A stretch of DNA of 59,115 nucleotides. Source: Bacteroidota bacterium (GTDB taxonomy: Bacteria; Bacteroidota; Bacteroidia; JABEUT01). The stretch's first letter is position 1, and each line of letters starts with the position of its first letter. Below the pieces are notes generated by a model. It made no database searches, was not told the origin of the DNA, and worked only from the letters and a program-made list of their open reading frames with translations. The stretch is from positions 1 through 59,115 of the forward strand of contig JABCZW010000009.1 in NCBI GenBank assembly GCA_013289475.1, given 5' to 3'. Both the position numbers and the translations under genes were made by a program. Below are positions 17,295-26,231 of this stretch, one piece after another.

Positions 17295-17855
17295 ATGGCA
17301 CTTAAGATATATACGAAGACCGGCGACAAGGGACAAACCTCTCTATTAGGCGGAACACGTGTACGTAAGCATCACATGCGTATTGAAGCATACGGTACAG
17401 TTGATGAGCTTAATTCCTGGATCGGCCTTTTGCGCGATTCAGTTACCGATGAGCATACCAAAACAATTTTGGTTGAAGTGCAGGACAGGCTTTTTACCAT
17501 GGGCTCTTCACTGGCATCTGATCCGGTAAAATCGAAAGTTAAAATACCACACTTAAGCGAAGCTGATATAACAGTTTTTGAAAAAGAGATTGATGCCATG
17601 GATGCGCAACTGCCACCCATGAAGAACTTTGTACTGCCCGGCGGACATATAACTGTATCTCACTGCCATATTACACGTTGTGTTTGCCGCAGGGCTGAGC
17701 GCAGGGTGATTCACTTAGCTGAAAACGAACCGGTAGATGAATTAGTTATAAAATACCTTAACCGCCTTTCTGACTATTTATTTATGCTTGCCCGCAAACT
17801 CACACAAGATCTAAAGGCCACCGAAGTTCCATGGAAGCCTAAAATGGGCGAATAG
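17295..17855 (+). CDS. Cob(I)alamin adenosyltransferase, PduO/MMAB type
   Basis: 186 residues. It transfers the 5'-deoxyadenosyl group of ATP to cob(I)alamin to make adenosylcobalamin. The N-terminal ATP loop KIYTKTGDKGQTSLLGG is diagnostic; GTVDELNSWIGLLRD and the helix CRRAERRVIHLA followed by LNRLSDYLFMLAR carry the conserved active-site arginines and aspartate. Adenosylcobalamin is the cofactor of the IcmF mutase at 43-46 kb, which is the likely client. It sits three bases behind the thioesterase and 14 bases before ppx. Confidence 0.93.
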   Translation: MALKIYTKTGDKGQTSLLGGTRVRKHHMRIEAYGTVDELNSWIGLLRDSVTDEHTKTILVEVQDRLFTMGSSLASDPVKSKVKIPHLSEADITVFEKEIDAMDAQLPPMKNFVLPGGHITVSHCHITRCVCRRAERRVIHLAENEPVDELVIKYLNRLSDYLFMLARKLTQDLKATEVPWKPKMGE

Positions 17856-17869
17856 ATTCTTTAATTCGT

Positions 17870-18790
17870 ATGCCGCATATTGCAATCCTCGACCTTGGCA
17901 CGAACACTTTTAACCTGCTGATAGCAGAAAAAGGCAAGGATGGCAACCCCGTATTTATCTATTCAAAAGAACTGCCTGTTGAGATTGGTAAAGGAGGAAT
18001 ACACAAAGCATATATAACACCTGAAGCAACCGAGAGGGCCGTAAATGCTTTGCACATACACAACAAGACAATTGCCGAACACAATATAAAAGATGTGTAT
18101 GCTTTTGCTACATCAGCGGTGCGTGGAGCAGAAAATAAAAAAGAGTTTACAGAAAGAATTAAGAACGAAACAGGAATAGATATACATATATTATCGGGGG
18201 AAGAAGAAGCTCAATGGATATATGAAGGTGTTAAGCATGCATCGGTATTAGGCGACCACGTGTCAGTAATAATGGATATTGGCGGAGGAAGTACGGAATT
18301 TATTATTGCCAATAACAAAGAGATGCTTTGGAAGAAGAGTTACCAATTAGGTGTAACGAGGTTATATGAAATGTTTAACCGCACCGATAAATTATTGGAG
18401 AAACAATCGGAAGTAGAGAAACATATTACGGACTTAATTCCGGACTTAATTGAAGCAGGCAAGAAGTATAAACCCATTGAATTGATTGGTTCTTCGGGTT
18501 CGTTTGAGAGTTTTGCGCAAATACTTCTGACACGTGCTGGTAGCAATATTAAACCTGATAATGGGTATAACTTCTCAATGAATGAATTTGATAAGCTGTA
18601 TAGCGAGTTAATGGAGTCTACTTTGGAAGAACGATTGCAAATACCCGGACTTATTAAAATGCGTGCACATATGTTTGCTTACTCGGGCATACTTACCAAA
18701 TTAGTGTTGACTAAGCTTGGTATTGAAAAAATGAAATTATCTCACTATGCCCTGAAAGAAGGTATTGCAGGGCACTTGTTAAATAAATAA
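17870..18790 (+). CDS. Ppx/GppA family phosphatase (exopolyphosphatase)
   Basis: 306 residues, a compact Ppx/GppA protein with the ASKHA actin-like fold. AILDLGTNTFNLLIAEK is phosphate loop 1, FATSAVRGAENK the middle motif and IMDIGGGSTEFII phosphate loop 2. It lacks the extra C-terminal domains of E. coli Ppx, as is usual in this phylum. It removes terminal phosphate from polyphosphate and/or pppGpp; which of the two cannot be decided here. Convergent with the heme ATPase gene, six bases away. Confidence 0.88.
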   Translation: MPHIAILDLGTNTFNLLIAEKGKDGNPVFIYSKELPVEIGKGGIHKAYITPEATERAVNALHIHNKTIAEHNIKDVYAFATSAVRGAENKKEFTERIKNETGIDIHILSGEEEAQWIYEGVKHASVLGDHVSVIMDIGGGSTEFIIANNKEMLWKKSYQLGVTRLYEMFNRTDKLLEKQSEVEKHITDLIPDLIEAGKKYKPIELIGSSGSFESFAQILLTRAGSNIKPDNGYNFSMNEFDKLYSELMESTLEERLQIPGLIKMRAHMFAYSGILTKLVLTKLGIEKMKLSHYALKEGIAGHLLNK

Positions 18791-18796
18791 TAGAAG

Positions 18797-19576
18797 CTAT
18801 TCCACTACAAAATGCGGAAATGATGAGCCGGGGTCCTTTATCACTCTGCATTTCAACCCATATACTTTAAATAGATTATCTGCAGTTATTACCTCACTCG
18901 GAGGGCCATTGGCAATAACGCTACCATTGTTTATTAATAATACTGAGTCGGCATATTGTAACGCGAGGTTAATGTCATGTATTACCGCAACCGTAACTGT
19001 GTTTTGTTTTGCTATCTCTTTTGTTATTCTTAAGAATTCATGCTGATAGTTAAGATCGAGGGAGGCTATGGGCTCATCTAATAAAAAATATCTGTACTTA
19101 TCCTTAGGTTGTTCCCATATTTGCGACATTACTCTTGCAAAGTGTACACGCTGTTTTTCACCGCCTGAAAGAGTCAGGTAATTCCGTTCTGAAAAATCTG
19201 CCATGTTCATTCTTTTTAATGCCTGCTTGCATATATCCATGTCTTTTGCCGCTGGCTTGAAATCGAAATGCGGATACCTGCCCATCATTACCACCTCCTC
19301 TACTGATAAAGGAAAGGATAACTCAGATTCCTGAGATAGTACAGCCCTTACTTTTGAAATAGTACGCTTGTCTTTTTTAGTCAGCAATATTTTATCATAA
19401 CGTACGCTGCCATAATATTTATTTATCTCGTTACTTATTATTTTCAAAAGAGTTGATTTTCCTGAACCGTTAGGGCCAATTATCATAGCCAGCTTACCGG
19501 GCTCGAATGATACTGAAACATTGTTGAGTATCTTTTGTTTCCCGATACTATAGCTTATGTCTTTTACCTCAAGCAT
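18797..19576 (-). CDS. hmuV: Heme/iron-siderophore ABC transporter ATP-binding protein
   Basis: 259 residues. Walker A is GPNGSGKST, the signature is LSGGEKQRVHFAR and Walker B is YFLLDEPIASLD, followed by the switch histidine in VIHDIN. The close match to HmuV is the HFARVM stretch after the signature. It powers the permease encoded just upstream, with which it overlaps by eight bases. Last gene of the receptor-lipoprotein-permease-ATPase run. Confidence 0.87.
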   Translation of the reverse strand: MLEVKDISYSIGKQKILNNVSVSFEPGKLAMIIGPNGSGKSTLLKIISNEINKYYGSVRYDKILLTKKDKRTISKVRAVLSQESELSFPLSVEEVVMMGRYPHFDFKPAAKDMDICKQALKRMNMADFSERNYLTLSGGEKQRVHFARVMSQIWEQPKDKYRYFLLDEPIASLDLNYQHEFLRITKEIAKQNTVTVAVIHDINLALQYADSVLLINNGSVIANGPPSEVITADNLFKVYGLKCRVIKDPGSSFPHFVVE

Positions 19577-20639
19577 AGTAGCCTCCTTTTCCGTGTATTC
19601 CTTTTTGCCTCCTTAATATCCAGATAAATACGGGTGCTCCTACAAATGATGTTACAATACCAATAGGCAATTCAGCAGGAGCAATTATAACCCGCGAAAC
19701 CATATCAGCTACATTCATAATTATAGCACCTACCAGTGCTGAACCAATAATCAAAAAGCGGTTATCAGAACCTTTTATCATACGTAACAGGTGAGGAACG
19801 ATAAGCCCAACAAAACCTATTACACCTACTGCAGATGTACCCACTGCAACAATAAGAGTATTCAATATAATTATTTTCGTCTTTAGCTTCTCTGTGTCTA
19901 TGCCCAGGTATCCTGCCTCCGATTCACCTAGTAATAAAGCATTTAAAGCTTTAGAATAGCGAAGGACGAAAAATATCGATGGTATAGTAACCACGTAAAC
20001 CAAGCAAACGGAGTTCCAGTTAGCGCCCGAGAATGTGCCTAAATTCCAAAATGTGATTGACCTTGCCTGTGGGTCTCTCGCTATATAAGAAAGGAACCCG
20101 GTGCAACTTGCGGCTATGGCATTTATAGCTACACCTACCAATATCATAACAGTAACCGTTACTTTACCGAATGATGATGAAAGCTTATAAACCAGCATTG
20201 TTGCAATAAACGAAAAGGTAAATGCTGAAAGTGGAAGTATCATTGTTCCCAACAAAGTGCTGTATTGTGCAAAAAAACTTTTACCAACTACAAATATTAG
20301 GGCTGCTCCGAAAGCGGCACCCGAAGATGTACCTATTAACCCCGGCTCAACAATTGGGTTACGGAAAAGTCCCTGCATTAATGCACCAGAAACAGAAAGC
20401 CCCGCGCCTATAATCACGCAGAGTAATACACGTGGCAAGCGTATGTACATAAATAGGCCCTCCTGTATGCGTTCTACTTGCCCTTCCGGGTGTAAGCCCA
20501 TTGCTTTAGCAAGGCTTATAAATATTTCTCTGTATGTAATGCTTACTGCACCGGTGCGTATTGCAAGCGACATAGTAATAACCAGCAATATGCTGAATAA
20601 TAAGTAGAGAGTACTGTATTTGAGGCGCGAAATCTTCAC
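19569..20639 (-). CDS. hmuU: FecCD-family iron/heme ABC transporter permease
   Basis: 356 residues, about ten membrane helices. Family motifs visible are RLPRVLLCVIIGAGLSVSGA, LMQGLFRNPIVEPGLIGTSS near residues 85-115, and GVIGFVGLIVPHLLRM near the C-terminus (the ATPase coupling region). The gene starts one base before the end of the binding-protein gene (20640) and overlaps the ATPase gene, so translation is probably coupled. Confidence 0.88.
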   Translation of the reverse strand: MKISRLKYSTLYLLFSILLVITMSLAIRTGAVSITYREIFISLAKAMGLHPEGQVERIQEGLFMYIRLPRVLLCVIIGAGLSVSGALMQGLFRNPIVEPGLIGTSSGAAFGAALIFVVGKSFFAQYSTLLGTMILPLSAFTFSFIATMLVYKLSSSFGKVTVTVMILVGVAINAIAASCTGFLSYIARDPQARSITFWNLGTFSGANWNSVCLVYVVTIPSIFFVLRYSKALNALLLGESEAGYLGIDTEKLKTKIIILNTLIVAVGTSAVGVIGFVGLIVPHLLRMIKGSDNRFLIIGSALVGAIIMNVADMVSRVIIAPAELPIGIVTSFVGAPVFIWILRRQKGIHGKGGYYA

Positions 20640-21539
20640 CTATTTCTTGTGAATTAGCTCCATCAGTTTCAGAATATTTTCTCCTGTGCGGGGCCCCAAG
20701 TACAGTAGGTCATGCTCTTCAAACCTGTATATATGGTCATCTTTTGCAGCAGGCGATAAAGCTATGCCAGGTAATTCTTTGAACTTCTCTAATCCTCCGA
20801 GCCTGTCGAACCCGAAATCAGTTGCTATAATTACCTGTGGCTGAAATTTTGCAATCACTTCAGCGCTCAGCATCCTGAATTTTGTGGCTGTGTCAACTGC
20901 ATTTACGCCACCCGCCTGCTGAATCATAAAATTGGCTGCACCCCATGGTCCAAATGGAAAATAGACATTATTCGCCCTGCCAAAATGAACTATCATTACT
21001 GTTGGTGCATCGGTATATTGTTTTCTTTTTTCTTCCACCAGTTTCATATCCGCATCAAGCTTATTGCACAATGAATCGGCTTTTTTGGGCACATTAAAAT
21101 ATACTCCAAGGTCTTTTATCAATGCCTTAGTATCTTCAATGCTCTCCGCACTACGGAATTGTGTTACAGTTATACCAACTTGTTTTAATTGTGGCAGTAC
21201 ATTATCGGGACCAATGGCATTATCGGCGCCACCGTTATAAAAAACGGCTGTTGGCTTTAATGAAATAATGCCTTCTGCACTTAACATGCGGTGGTAACCA
21301 ACGGTGGTAATTTTTTTTGTTTCAGGCGGATAGGTGCTTGAAAGGTCAACACCAACAATTTTATCACCTTGACCTAAAGCAAATAAAAGCTCAGTGAGTT
21401 GTTTTGACACGCAAACAATGCGTACAGTATCTTTTTTAGTTGTTTCGCTCCCTTTGCTTCCAAAACGGTCGCAGGAAGAGAAAAGCAAAGTGGTTGAGAG
21501 TAAGCCAAGAATAGTTGTGTTAAGAATGGAAATCTTCAT
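20640..21539 (-). CDS. hmuT: Heme/iron ABC transporter substrate-binding lipoprotein
   Basis: 299 residues from the ATG at 21539. The N-terminus MKISILNTTILGLLSTTLLFSSC is a lipoprotein signal with the cysteine at residue 23. The periplasmic-binding fold of the TroA/BtuF superfamily follows (VSKQLTELLFALGQGDKIVGVD; QPQVIIATDFG). HmuT-like features include the conserved YHRMLSAEGIISLKP stretch. An upstream in-frame ATG at 21590 lies inside the intergenic hairpin arm and would put 17 residues before the signal peptide, so it was rejected. It delivers heme or iron chelate to the permease. Confidence 0.85.
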   Translation of the reverse strand: MKISILNTTILGLLSTTLLFSSCDRFGSKGSETTKKDTVRIVCVSKQLTELLFALGQGDKIVGVDLSSTYPPETKKITTVGYHRMLSAEGIISLKPTAVFYNGGADNAIGPDNVLPQLKQVGITVTQFRSAESIEDTKALIKDLGVYFNVPKKADSLCNKLDADMKLVEEKRKQYTDAPTVMIVHFGRANNVYFPFGPWGAANFMIQQAGGVNAVDTATKFRMLSAEVIAKFQPQVIIATDFGFDRLGGLEKFKELPGIALSPAAKDDHIYRFEEHDLLYLGPRTGENILKLMELIHKK

Positions 21540-21558
21540 AAAAATCAATTTTATTAAA

Positions 21559-21592
21559 CTTTGCGGGGGAGCTTCAGGCTCCCCCGACAAAG
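21559..21592 (-). terminator. GC-rich hairpin between the TonB receptor and hmuT
   Basis: CGGGGGAGC (21564-21572), TTCAG loop, GCTCCCCCG (21578-21586) is a perfect 9-bp GC stem. CTTTG/CAAAG extends it with one bulged A. Reading the minus strand it lies 17 bp after the receptor stop. A rich-in-T but interrupted stretch follows, so partial termination, setting the ratio of receptor to transporter mRNA, is more likely than a full stop. Confidence 0.65.
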
Positions 21593-21608
21593 AATAATCG
21601 TTAAAATA

Positions 21609-24029
21609 CTAGAACGTGTACTTAAGTGTTAAACCACCGTAATATGTTGATAAAAAAGGAGCAGGCAAAATATAACCATCTCCACTACCACCATCAGGTG
21701 TTTGCGCCAATGACTTAATATTAGCACCATAGAACAGGAAAGTGTAGTATGTGCTGTTTGTTAAGTTATCTGCCCCAACAAAAGCATCTACGCTAAAATG
21801 AGTGCCAATCTTCTTCATATATCCAATTTTTGCGCCAAGTAGGCTATATGCTTCTGCTGAACTTCCATTGTCGAAAGTAACGGGGACTTTATCAACGTAT
21901 TGGAACTTTACATTAACATAAAAACCGGCTTTGGTTGCAAAATCAATCCCTAAGTTGAAGACATTAGGCGCTACACCAACAGCTTTATTGCCTGAATAAT
22001 CATTCAGTACGGTATCGCCACCTGATTTACTTGCTCCGTAAACTTTAAAGTCTACATACTTAAAGTTTGAATAAGTATAACTGATCCAAGGGCGTAACAT
22101 GGTAATTGCACCGTCTTTATTATTAATAGCATTAAAAGCCAAATAAAGTTCGGCGCCAATATTGCGTTGCTCCCCTGCATTTGTATAAAAGGATATTCCA
22201 TTGTTATTTTCCTGTATCAACCTGTTGGTTATATCCATATCGAACAATGCCAACTGGTATGAAAGTTTGTGATTCATTACTGTACCCTTAGTGCCTATTT
22301 CATATTGCATGGCGCTTTCAGGTTTCAATGCTGAATCTACTTTCCCTAGTGAGTTTGTCATTTCACTTATCAATGCTGGTGAATAACCTTCGCTTACACT
22401 TGCATATACCGAAACATTATCACTAAATACTTTTATAACAGACGCACTTGGTGTAAATACCGGCGCAAATGGTTTTGTAAACTGAGGGTAGTTCAGGTAA
22501 ACGCCATTCGAAGTAAATGGAAGAAACCCGGGGTTACCCGTATATTGCGAGAAGGCCGAGGTATAATAATTCTGTGTGCCAAATTCCTGGAAGTTAAGAC
22601 TGCCACCTAAAGTAAAGGTAATTTGTGAAGGCAGTTTAAAATTCCAATTGGTAAATATGGCATAATTCATAGCATAGTTCTGCGCATCCGATGGAATCAT
22701 GCCTCCTGTGCTGCTGGTAAAAGGAGAGTTTGCTATGAATGGAAGAATAAAGTCGCCTTGTATCATCTGGTTTGTTTTCTCAAATGAAAAACCTAGGGTA
22801 CCATCCACTGTAAGTTTATCGCTAACATTTTCATACATAAAGGCAGTTCTTCCGCCAAAACTCAGGTTTATATCCTTGGTAAACCCGTGTGCAAAAGGTT
22901 GGTTTAAGGTATTGCTTGTTGTAAATAAAGTACTTTGGTTACTAAACCCTTTGCAGAACTGAAACTTATCAGTAACACCTGCACGGAAACTCTCAATTTC
23001 TACCATTGAGGTATTAAGCGCGTAAAAGGAATTGTTAACCGAATCAATGTTACGTTTATAGAATGCTGCGCTGTCTATTTCACCTGCTAAATGTTCAACA
23101 GAATGGCTATAAGAAATAAATGTTGAAACGCTTTGTTTGCTGCTTGGTTTGAACTGCCCTGCGAAAGTTATAAAATCCTTCAGAGAGTTATCATTCATTC
23201 TGAAACCTCCATAGGTTTGGTGGCCGTAATTAATATAGATACCTGAATTTGTGCCGGCAACATTTATTGTTGTATTAGTACGAAATAAGCCATAGCTTCC
23301 GCCTATTGCCTGTTCCTGAATACTGGTTTCGTTAACAACAGGAGTATATAAATTTACTGCCCCTGCTATGTAGCTACCGTATAACGGAGTTGGCCCTTTA
23401 TATATTTCTACTTTACCTAAAGTGCTGAAATCTATATCATCCATTACGGTCATGCCTGTGGCATCGGTCACCGGAATGTTATCTATATACATTTGGTAAC
23501 CCAAGCCGTTAAAGTTCATGCTTAGCCCTACATTCGGTATATACCCGCGAATGGTAATACGTTGCCCTCCCCATTGTGTGCGTGCCTGCATATCGACTCC
23601 CGGAACATCATTCAAAGCATCCTGTAGCTTTAAGCCTGAAGTTCGGTTTAAATCGGCCTGGGTTAGGGTATTAACTGTTTGGGCCTTTTTTATTCCTAAT
23701 ACCTGGGCTTCACTAAGTTCATTACTCGATACTTTGAGCATTACGGTAATGGATTGTGATTTATCGCCAACAGCAATTGTTTGTGCAGCATAACCTATGC
23801 TTGTTATACTTATGCTGTCAAAATTAGCTGGGCTTTGCAAGGTAAACATACCCTGTGCATCGGCGCTGGTTGCAATAGTTGTATGTGGTACCGATACTGC
23901 AGCACCAGGAATGGGTTGGCTGGTTTCATTGTCTTTTACCGTGCCCTTTACTGTATACTGGGCATTGGCAAATTGCAATGATATAATAAGTGCGGCCGAA
24001 GCCGATAAAATTCGTTTTATTGTTTTCAT
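21609..24029 (-). CDS. TonB-dependent outer-membrane receptor (heme/iron type by context)
   Basis: 806 residues. The signal peptide (MKTIKRILSASAALIISLQFANAQ) is followed by a CarboxypepD_reg beta-sandwich (about 27-110, VKGTVKDNETSQPIPGAAV), a plug domain (about 120-230, LQDALNDVPGVDMQAR ... GGQRITIRGYIPN) and a 22-strand barrel ending in LTLKYTF. It would move a large chelate across the outer membrane using TonB energy. The ABC genes that follow on the same strand make heme or a siderophore the probable ligand. It is preceded by an imperfect inverted repeat and by one of two paralogous membrane proteins. Confidence 0.9.
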   Translation of the reverse strand: MKTIKRILSASAALIISLQFANAQYTVKGTVKDNETSQPIPGAAVSVPHTTIATSADAQGMFTLQSPANFDSISITSIGYAAQTIAVGDKSQSITVMLKVSSNELSEAQVLGIKKAQTVNTLTQADLNRTSGLKLQDALNDVPGVDMQARTQWGGQRITIRGYIPNVGLSMNFNGLGYQMYIDNIPVTDATGMTVMDDIDFSTLGKVEIYKGPTPLYGSYIAGAVNLYTPVVNETSIQEQAIGGSYGLFRTNTTINVAGTNSGIYINYGHQTYGGFRMNDNSLKDFITFAGQFKPSSKQSVSTFISYSHSVEHLAGEIDSAAFYKRNIDSVNNSFYALNTSMVEIESFRAGVTDKFQFCKGFSNQSTLFTTSNTLNQPFAHGFTKDINLSFGGRTAFMYENVSDKLTVDGTLGFSFEKTNQMIQGDFILPFIANSPFTSSTGGMIPSDAQNYAMNYAIFTNWNFKLPSQITFTLGGSLNFQEFGTQNYYTSAFSQYTGNPGFLPFTSNGVYLNYPQFTKPFAPVFTPSASVIKVFSDNVSVYASVSEGYSPALISEMTNSLGKVDSALKPESAMQYEIGTKGTVMNHKLSYQLALFDMDITNRLIQENNNGISFYTNAGEQRNIGAELYLAFNAINNKDGAITMLRPWISYTYSNFKYVDFKVYGASKSGGDTVLNDYSGNKAVGVAPNVFNLGIDFATKAGFYVNVKFQYVDKVPVTFDNGSSAEAYSLLGAKIGYMKKIGTHFSVDAFVGADNLTNSTYYTFLFYGANIKSLAQTPDGGSGDGYILPAPFLSTYYGGLTLKYTF

Positions 24030-24049
24030 ATATAAATATTGAAATGTGA

Positions 24050-24082
24050 ATACTCAGAGCATTAATCAAGTGCTATGAGTAT
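24050..24082 (-). promoter_or_regulatory. Imperfect inverted repeat ahead of the TonB receptor
   Basis: ATACTCAGAGCA (24050-24061), nine-base spacer, TGCTATGAGTAT (24071-24082): arms pair at 11 of 12 positions. It ends 21 bp before the receptor ATG, in the 114-bp gap, where no perfect TAnnTTTG is seen. It could be an operator or a leader hairpin; it does not read as a classical Fur box. Confidence 0.5.
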
Positions 24083-24143
24083 CTGTTCCTATACTATTTG
24101 CATAGAATACAGAAATTAAAAAAAACTGGTGTTTTATTCCTTG

Positions 24144-24677
24144 TTAGGCCATTGATGGCGGGTGCCATATATCGGCTATCAAAGCATAATGGTTAACCAA
24201 AACACAATTTGCGCTGATAGTTGTTATTGCATGAAAAAAGAAAGAAGGGGAAATATTTTCTTTCGACAGATATTCTTTGAATATTTTACCGGCGAGGTCA
24301 TCATTGCTATTGCTCGATGACTGGCTCTGCGCAAACATTTTTTTCATAAACCCCGTAAATTCAGCTACCAGGTTTGTTTCTTTACTGTCGTCAAAGCAAA
24401 CAACCTTTATTTCGTCCGAATAAAATTCTAGACTGATAATGTCAAAATGCTTTCCATTGTATGTAAATTCTTTATTCCTTTCTGACCAATTTAGGTCGGA
24501 ATACTGGGTTGGAGTAAATGAAAAACTACAAGTATTGTTCAGAGAAACTTTATGCATATTTATCAAATCAGCCGATTGTTTTTTAACAGTCCCCATTTTC
24601 AGAGAATATAACACCTGTATACCGCCGAGATAGATAAGGAAAATAAAAGCAAGAGTTATCCCTGTAGCTCTTTTCAT
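24144..24677 (-). CDS. Small membrane-anchored protein, paralogue of the 26.2-26.8 kb gene
   Basis: 177 residues from the ATG at 24677. One N-terminal hydrophobic segment (TGITLAFIFLIYLGGIQVLY) is probably a signal anchor; the rest is soluble. The middle (FSFTPTQYSDLNW, EFTYNGKHFDI) and the extreme C-terminus ADIWHPPS match the protein at 26232-26765 residue by residue, and lengths are the same. The Ser/Asn-rich stretch SQSSSNSNDD before KIFKEYL also corresponds. I do not recognise the family. A TTG at 24719 extends the frame, but it lies in the loop of the terminator hairpin. It stands 114 bp upstream of the TonB receptor on the same strand. Confidence 0.65.
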   Translation of the reverse strand: MKRATGITLAFIFLIYLGGIQVLYSLKMGTVKKQSADLINMHKVSLNNTCSFSFTPTQYSDLNWSERNKEFTYNGKHFDIISLEFYSDEIKVVCFDDSKETNLVAEFTGFMKKMFAQSQSSSNSNDDLAGKIFKEYLSKENISPSFFFHAITTISANCVLVNHYALIADIWHPPSMA

Positions 24678-24706
24678 TCGTGACACAATTTTAAAAAAGA
24701 GATAAT

Positions 24707-24734
24707 CCTTGCCCCGCAATATTTCGGGGCAAGG
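24707..24734 (-). terminator. Intrinsic terminator of the triple-HTH gene
   Basis: On the minus strand a 10-bp perfect stem CCTTGCCCCG / CGGGGCAAGG with an eight-base loop, 45 bp after the stop of the 24780-26096 gene. It is followed by a CTCTTTTTT run. Confidence 0.75.
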
Positions 24735-24779
24735 GTCTCAAAACACATCTTACATCTCCTCATCTCTCAGCAAAAAATA

Positions 24780-26096
24780 TTAAGCAACCTTGCTTAAGGT
24801 GTTATTATCAGTCATTCTTCCGTTTGGGTTTAAGTTAGGAGCCACGTTAAAATGCCTCCTCACATATCTATACAATTTATTGTATGTCATGCCTTGCTTG
24901 TAAAACGATGTAACCCAATCATGTAATTCGGTGATATTCATATCGGGACTGTGTCTTATTTTTTTTGCAATCATACTGTGTACTTCTGTAGGCAGTTGAA
25001 GCCTTTTTCTGCCTCTTACTTTCATTTCCAGCATACTGTTAAGGCCACAATCTTTATATAGCCTGCACCACCGGTGAATACTACCTACTGCCACACCTGC
25101 CAAGTTGGCTAACTCCATTTTGGTATAGCTGGGGTTAGCCTTCAACAGCATCAACATTCTTATTCTCTGCTTCCTTTCTGCGGAACACTTACTATACATG
25201 TCCTGTAAGTTCTGCACTGTTTCTTTAATAGGCATGTTCAATGCTTTCGCTGCATCAAGCTCACCTTTAAAATGCCTGTGCACGTAGCGGTGCAGGGTGT
25301 AGTACTTTATATTGGGTAAATAATTTTTACTTACCTTTCGATAAAGTTCTGAGAAGTTTTGAAATTTGTTTTGCTCGAACTGTTTTTCAATAAAGGTGAA
25401 TACCTCAGGTGTAATTACAAGTGTAAGTTTATATTCCAACAATTTCTCCAGGCCGCCTTCTCTATAAATGCCCGACCATTTAATTATACTCCCATAACTA
25501 ACATTTAATTTATTGGCCAGATCAAGTCGAGACATTTTATCATTTTGCTTCAATGTCATCAGCATTTCTATTCTGGGTTTGATCCTTGGCAGGCAACGTG
25601 CGTGTATCGTCTGTAAATCAGTAATTGATTCTTTTATAGGTAATTCTAATATCCTGGTTACAGTGAGAGTTTCGCCAAAATACATCCCCAGGTATTTAAT
25701 TAAGGTGGAGTATTTAATGCCCGGCAAGTGGTTATCCTTAACCCACGCATGCAGTTCGACATAGCTCTGGAAAGGCTCAATTTTATGCCTTCTTTCAATA
25801 GCATTATATATATCGGGCGAAAAACCAATGGCGTTTCCGTTCCTGTTTCTGTATTTTCCACGTTTAACTTCCATGAGTTTCCCTATGCCGCCATTTGCAT
25901 ATAGTTCATACCATTTGCTAATACTATTGTATGCGACATCAAGCCTGCGTGCAAGTTGAGATTTCGTAATAACAGGTTCTTCTGAAAGTATAATGAACAT
26001 TTGAATACGTGGCTTTAAAAAAGAAGAACAGTTTTTATGGATTGACTCTAATTCGTTAAGCGATTCCTTAATAGGCAATTGTTTAATTGGTTTCAT
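24780..26096 (-). CDS. Triple-repeat transposase-type helix-turn-helix protein, no catalytic domain
   Basis: 438 residues from the ATG at 26096. The whole protein is three copies of a 135-145-residue module starting at residues 7, 152 and 288. Each begins with (L/M)PIKE(S/T), then a conserved cysteine (23, 168, 304), KPRI or KQRI, an HTH of the form LAxxLxVxxxSIxKWxxxYxxGG (about 48-70, 193-215, 329-351), a basic linker and a second helical part ending in KYxxLxRYVxRHF. The design is that of IS630/paired-type transposase DNA-binding regions (HTH_29 plus winged HTH), but no DDE domain follows any copy. It is probably a DNA-binding regulator recruited from a transposase. It is flanked by two paralogous membrane proteins. 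An in-frame start at 26171 gives 25 extra residues of no clear character. Confidence 0.75.
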   Translation of the reverse strand: MKPIKQLPIKESLNELESIHKNCSSFLKPRIQMFIILSEEPVITKSQLARRLDVAYNSISKWYELYANGGIGKLMEVKRGKYRNRNGNAIGFSPDIYNAIERRHKIEPFQSYVELHAWVKDNHLPGIKYSTLIKYLGMYFGETLTVTRILELPIKESITDLQTIHARCLPRIKPRIEMLMTLKQNDKMSRLDLANKLNVSYGSIIKWSGIYREGGLEKLLEYKLTLVITPEVFTFIEKQFEQNKFQNFSELYRKVSKNYLPNIKYYTLHRYVHRHFKGELDAAKALNMPIKETVQNLQDMYSKCSAERKQRIRMLMLLKANPSYTKMELANLAGVAVGSIHRWCRLYKDCGLNSMLEMKVRGRKRLQLPTEVHSMIAKKIRHSPDMNITELHDWVTSFYKQGMTYNKLYRYVRRHFNVAPNLNPNGRMTDNNTLSKVA

Positions 26097-26189
26097 GATA
26101 TTAGTATTTAAATCATTGTTCTTACTAAACTTATGTAGATTGTATTTCTTCTGATTACCGATAGGTATCAAATAAATACGGTGTAACAG

Positions 26190-26208
26190 AATAACGGTAA
26201 GCGTTATT
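26190..26208. repeat. 7-bp inverted repeat upstream of the triple-HTH gene
   Basis: AATAACG (26190-26196), GTAAG, CGTTATT (26202-26208), in the 135-bp gap between the first paralogue and the triple-HTH gene. A short operator candidate; no T-run follows, so a terminator is less likely. Confidence 0.35.
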
Positions 26209-26231
26209 TCTTAAAATCCGTTACAATTAAT

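Noticed and set aside
24780-26096. An IS630-type insertion sequence
   Set aside because: Only HTH modules are present, repeated three times; no DDE domain, no terminal inverted repeats or target duplication were seen.
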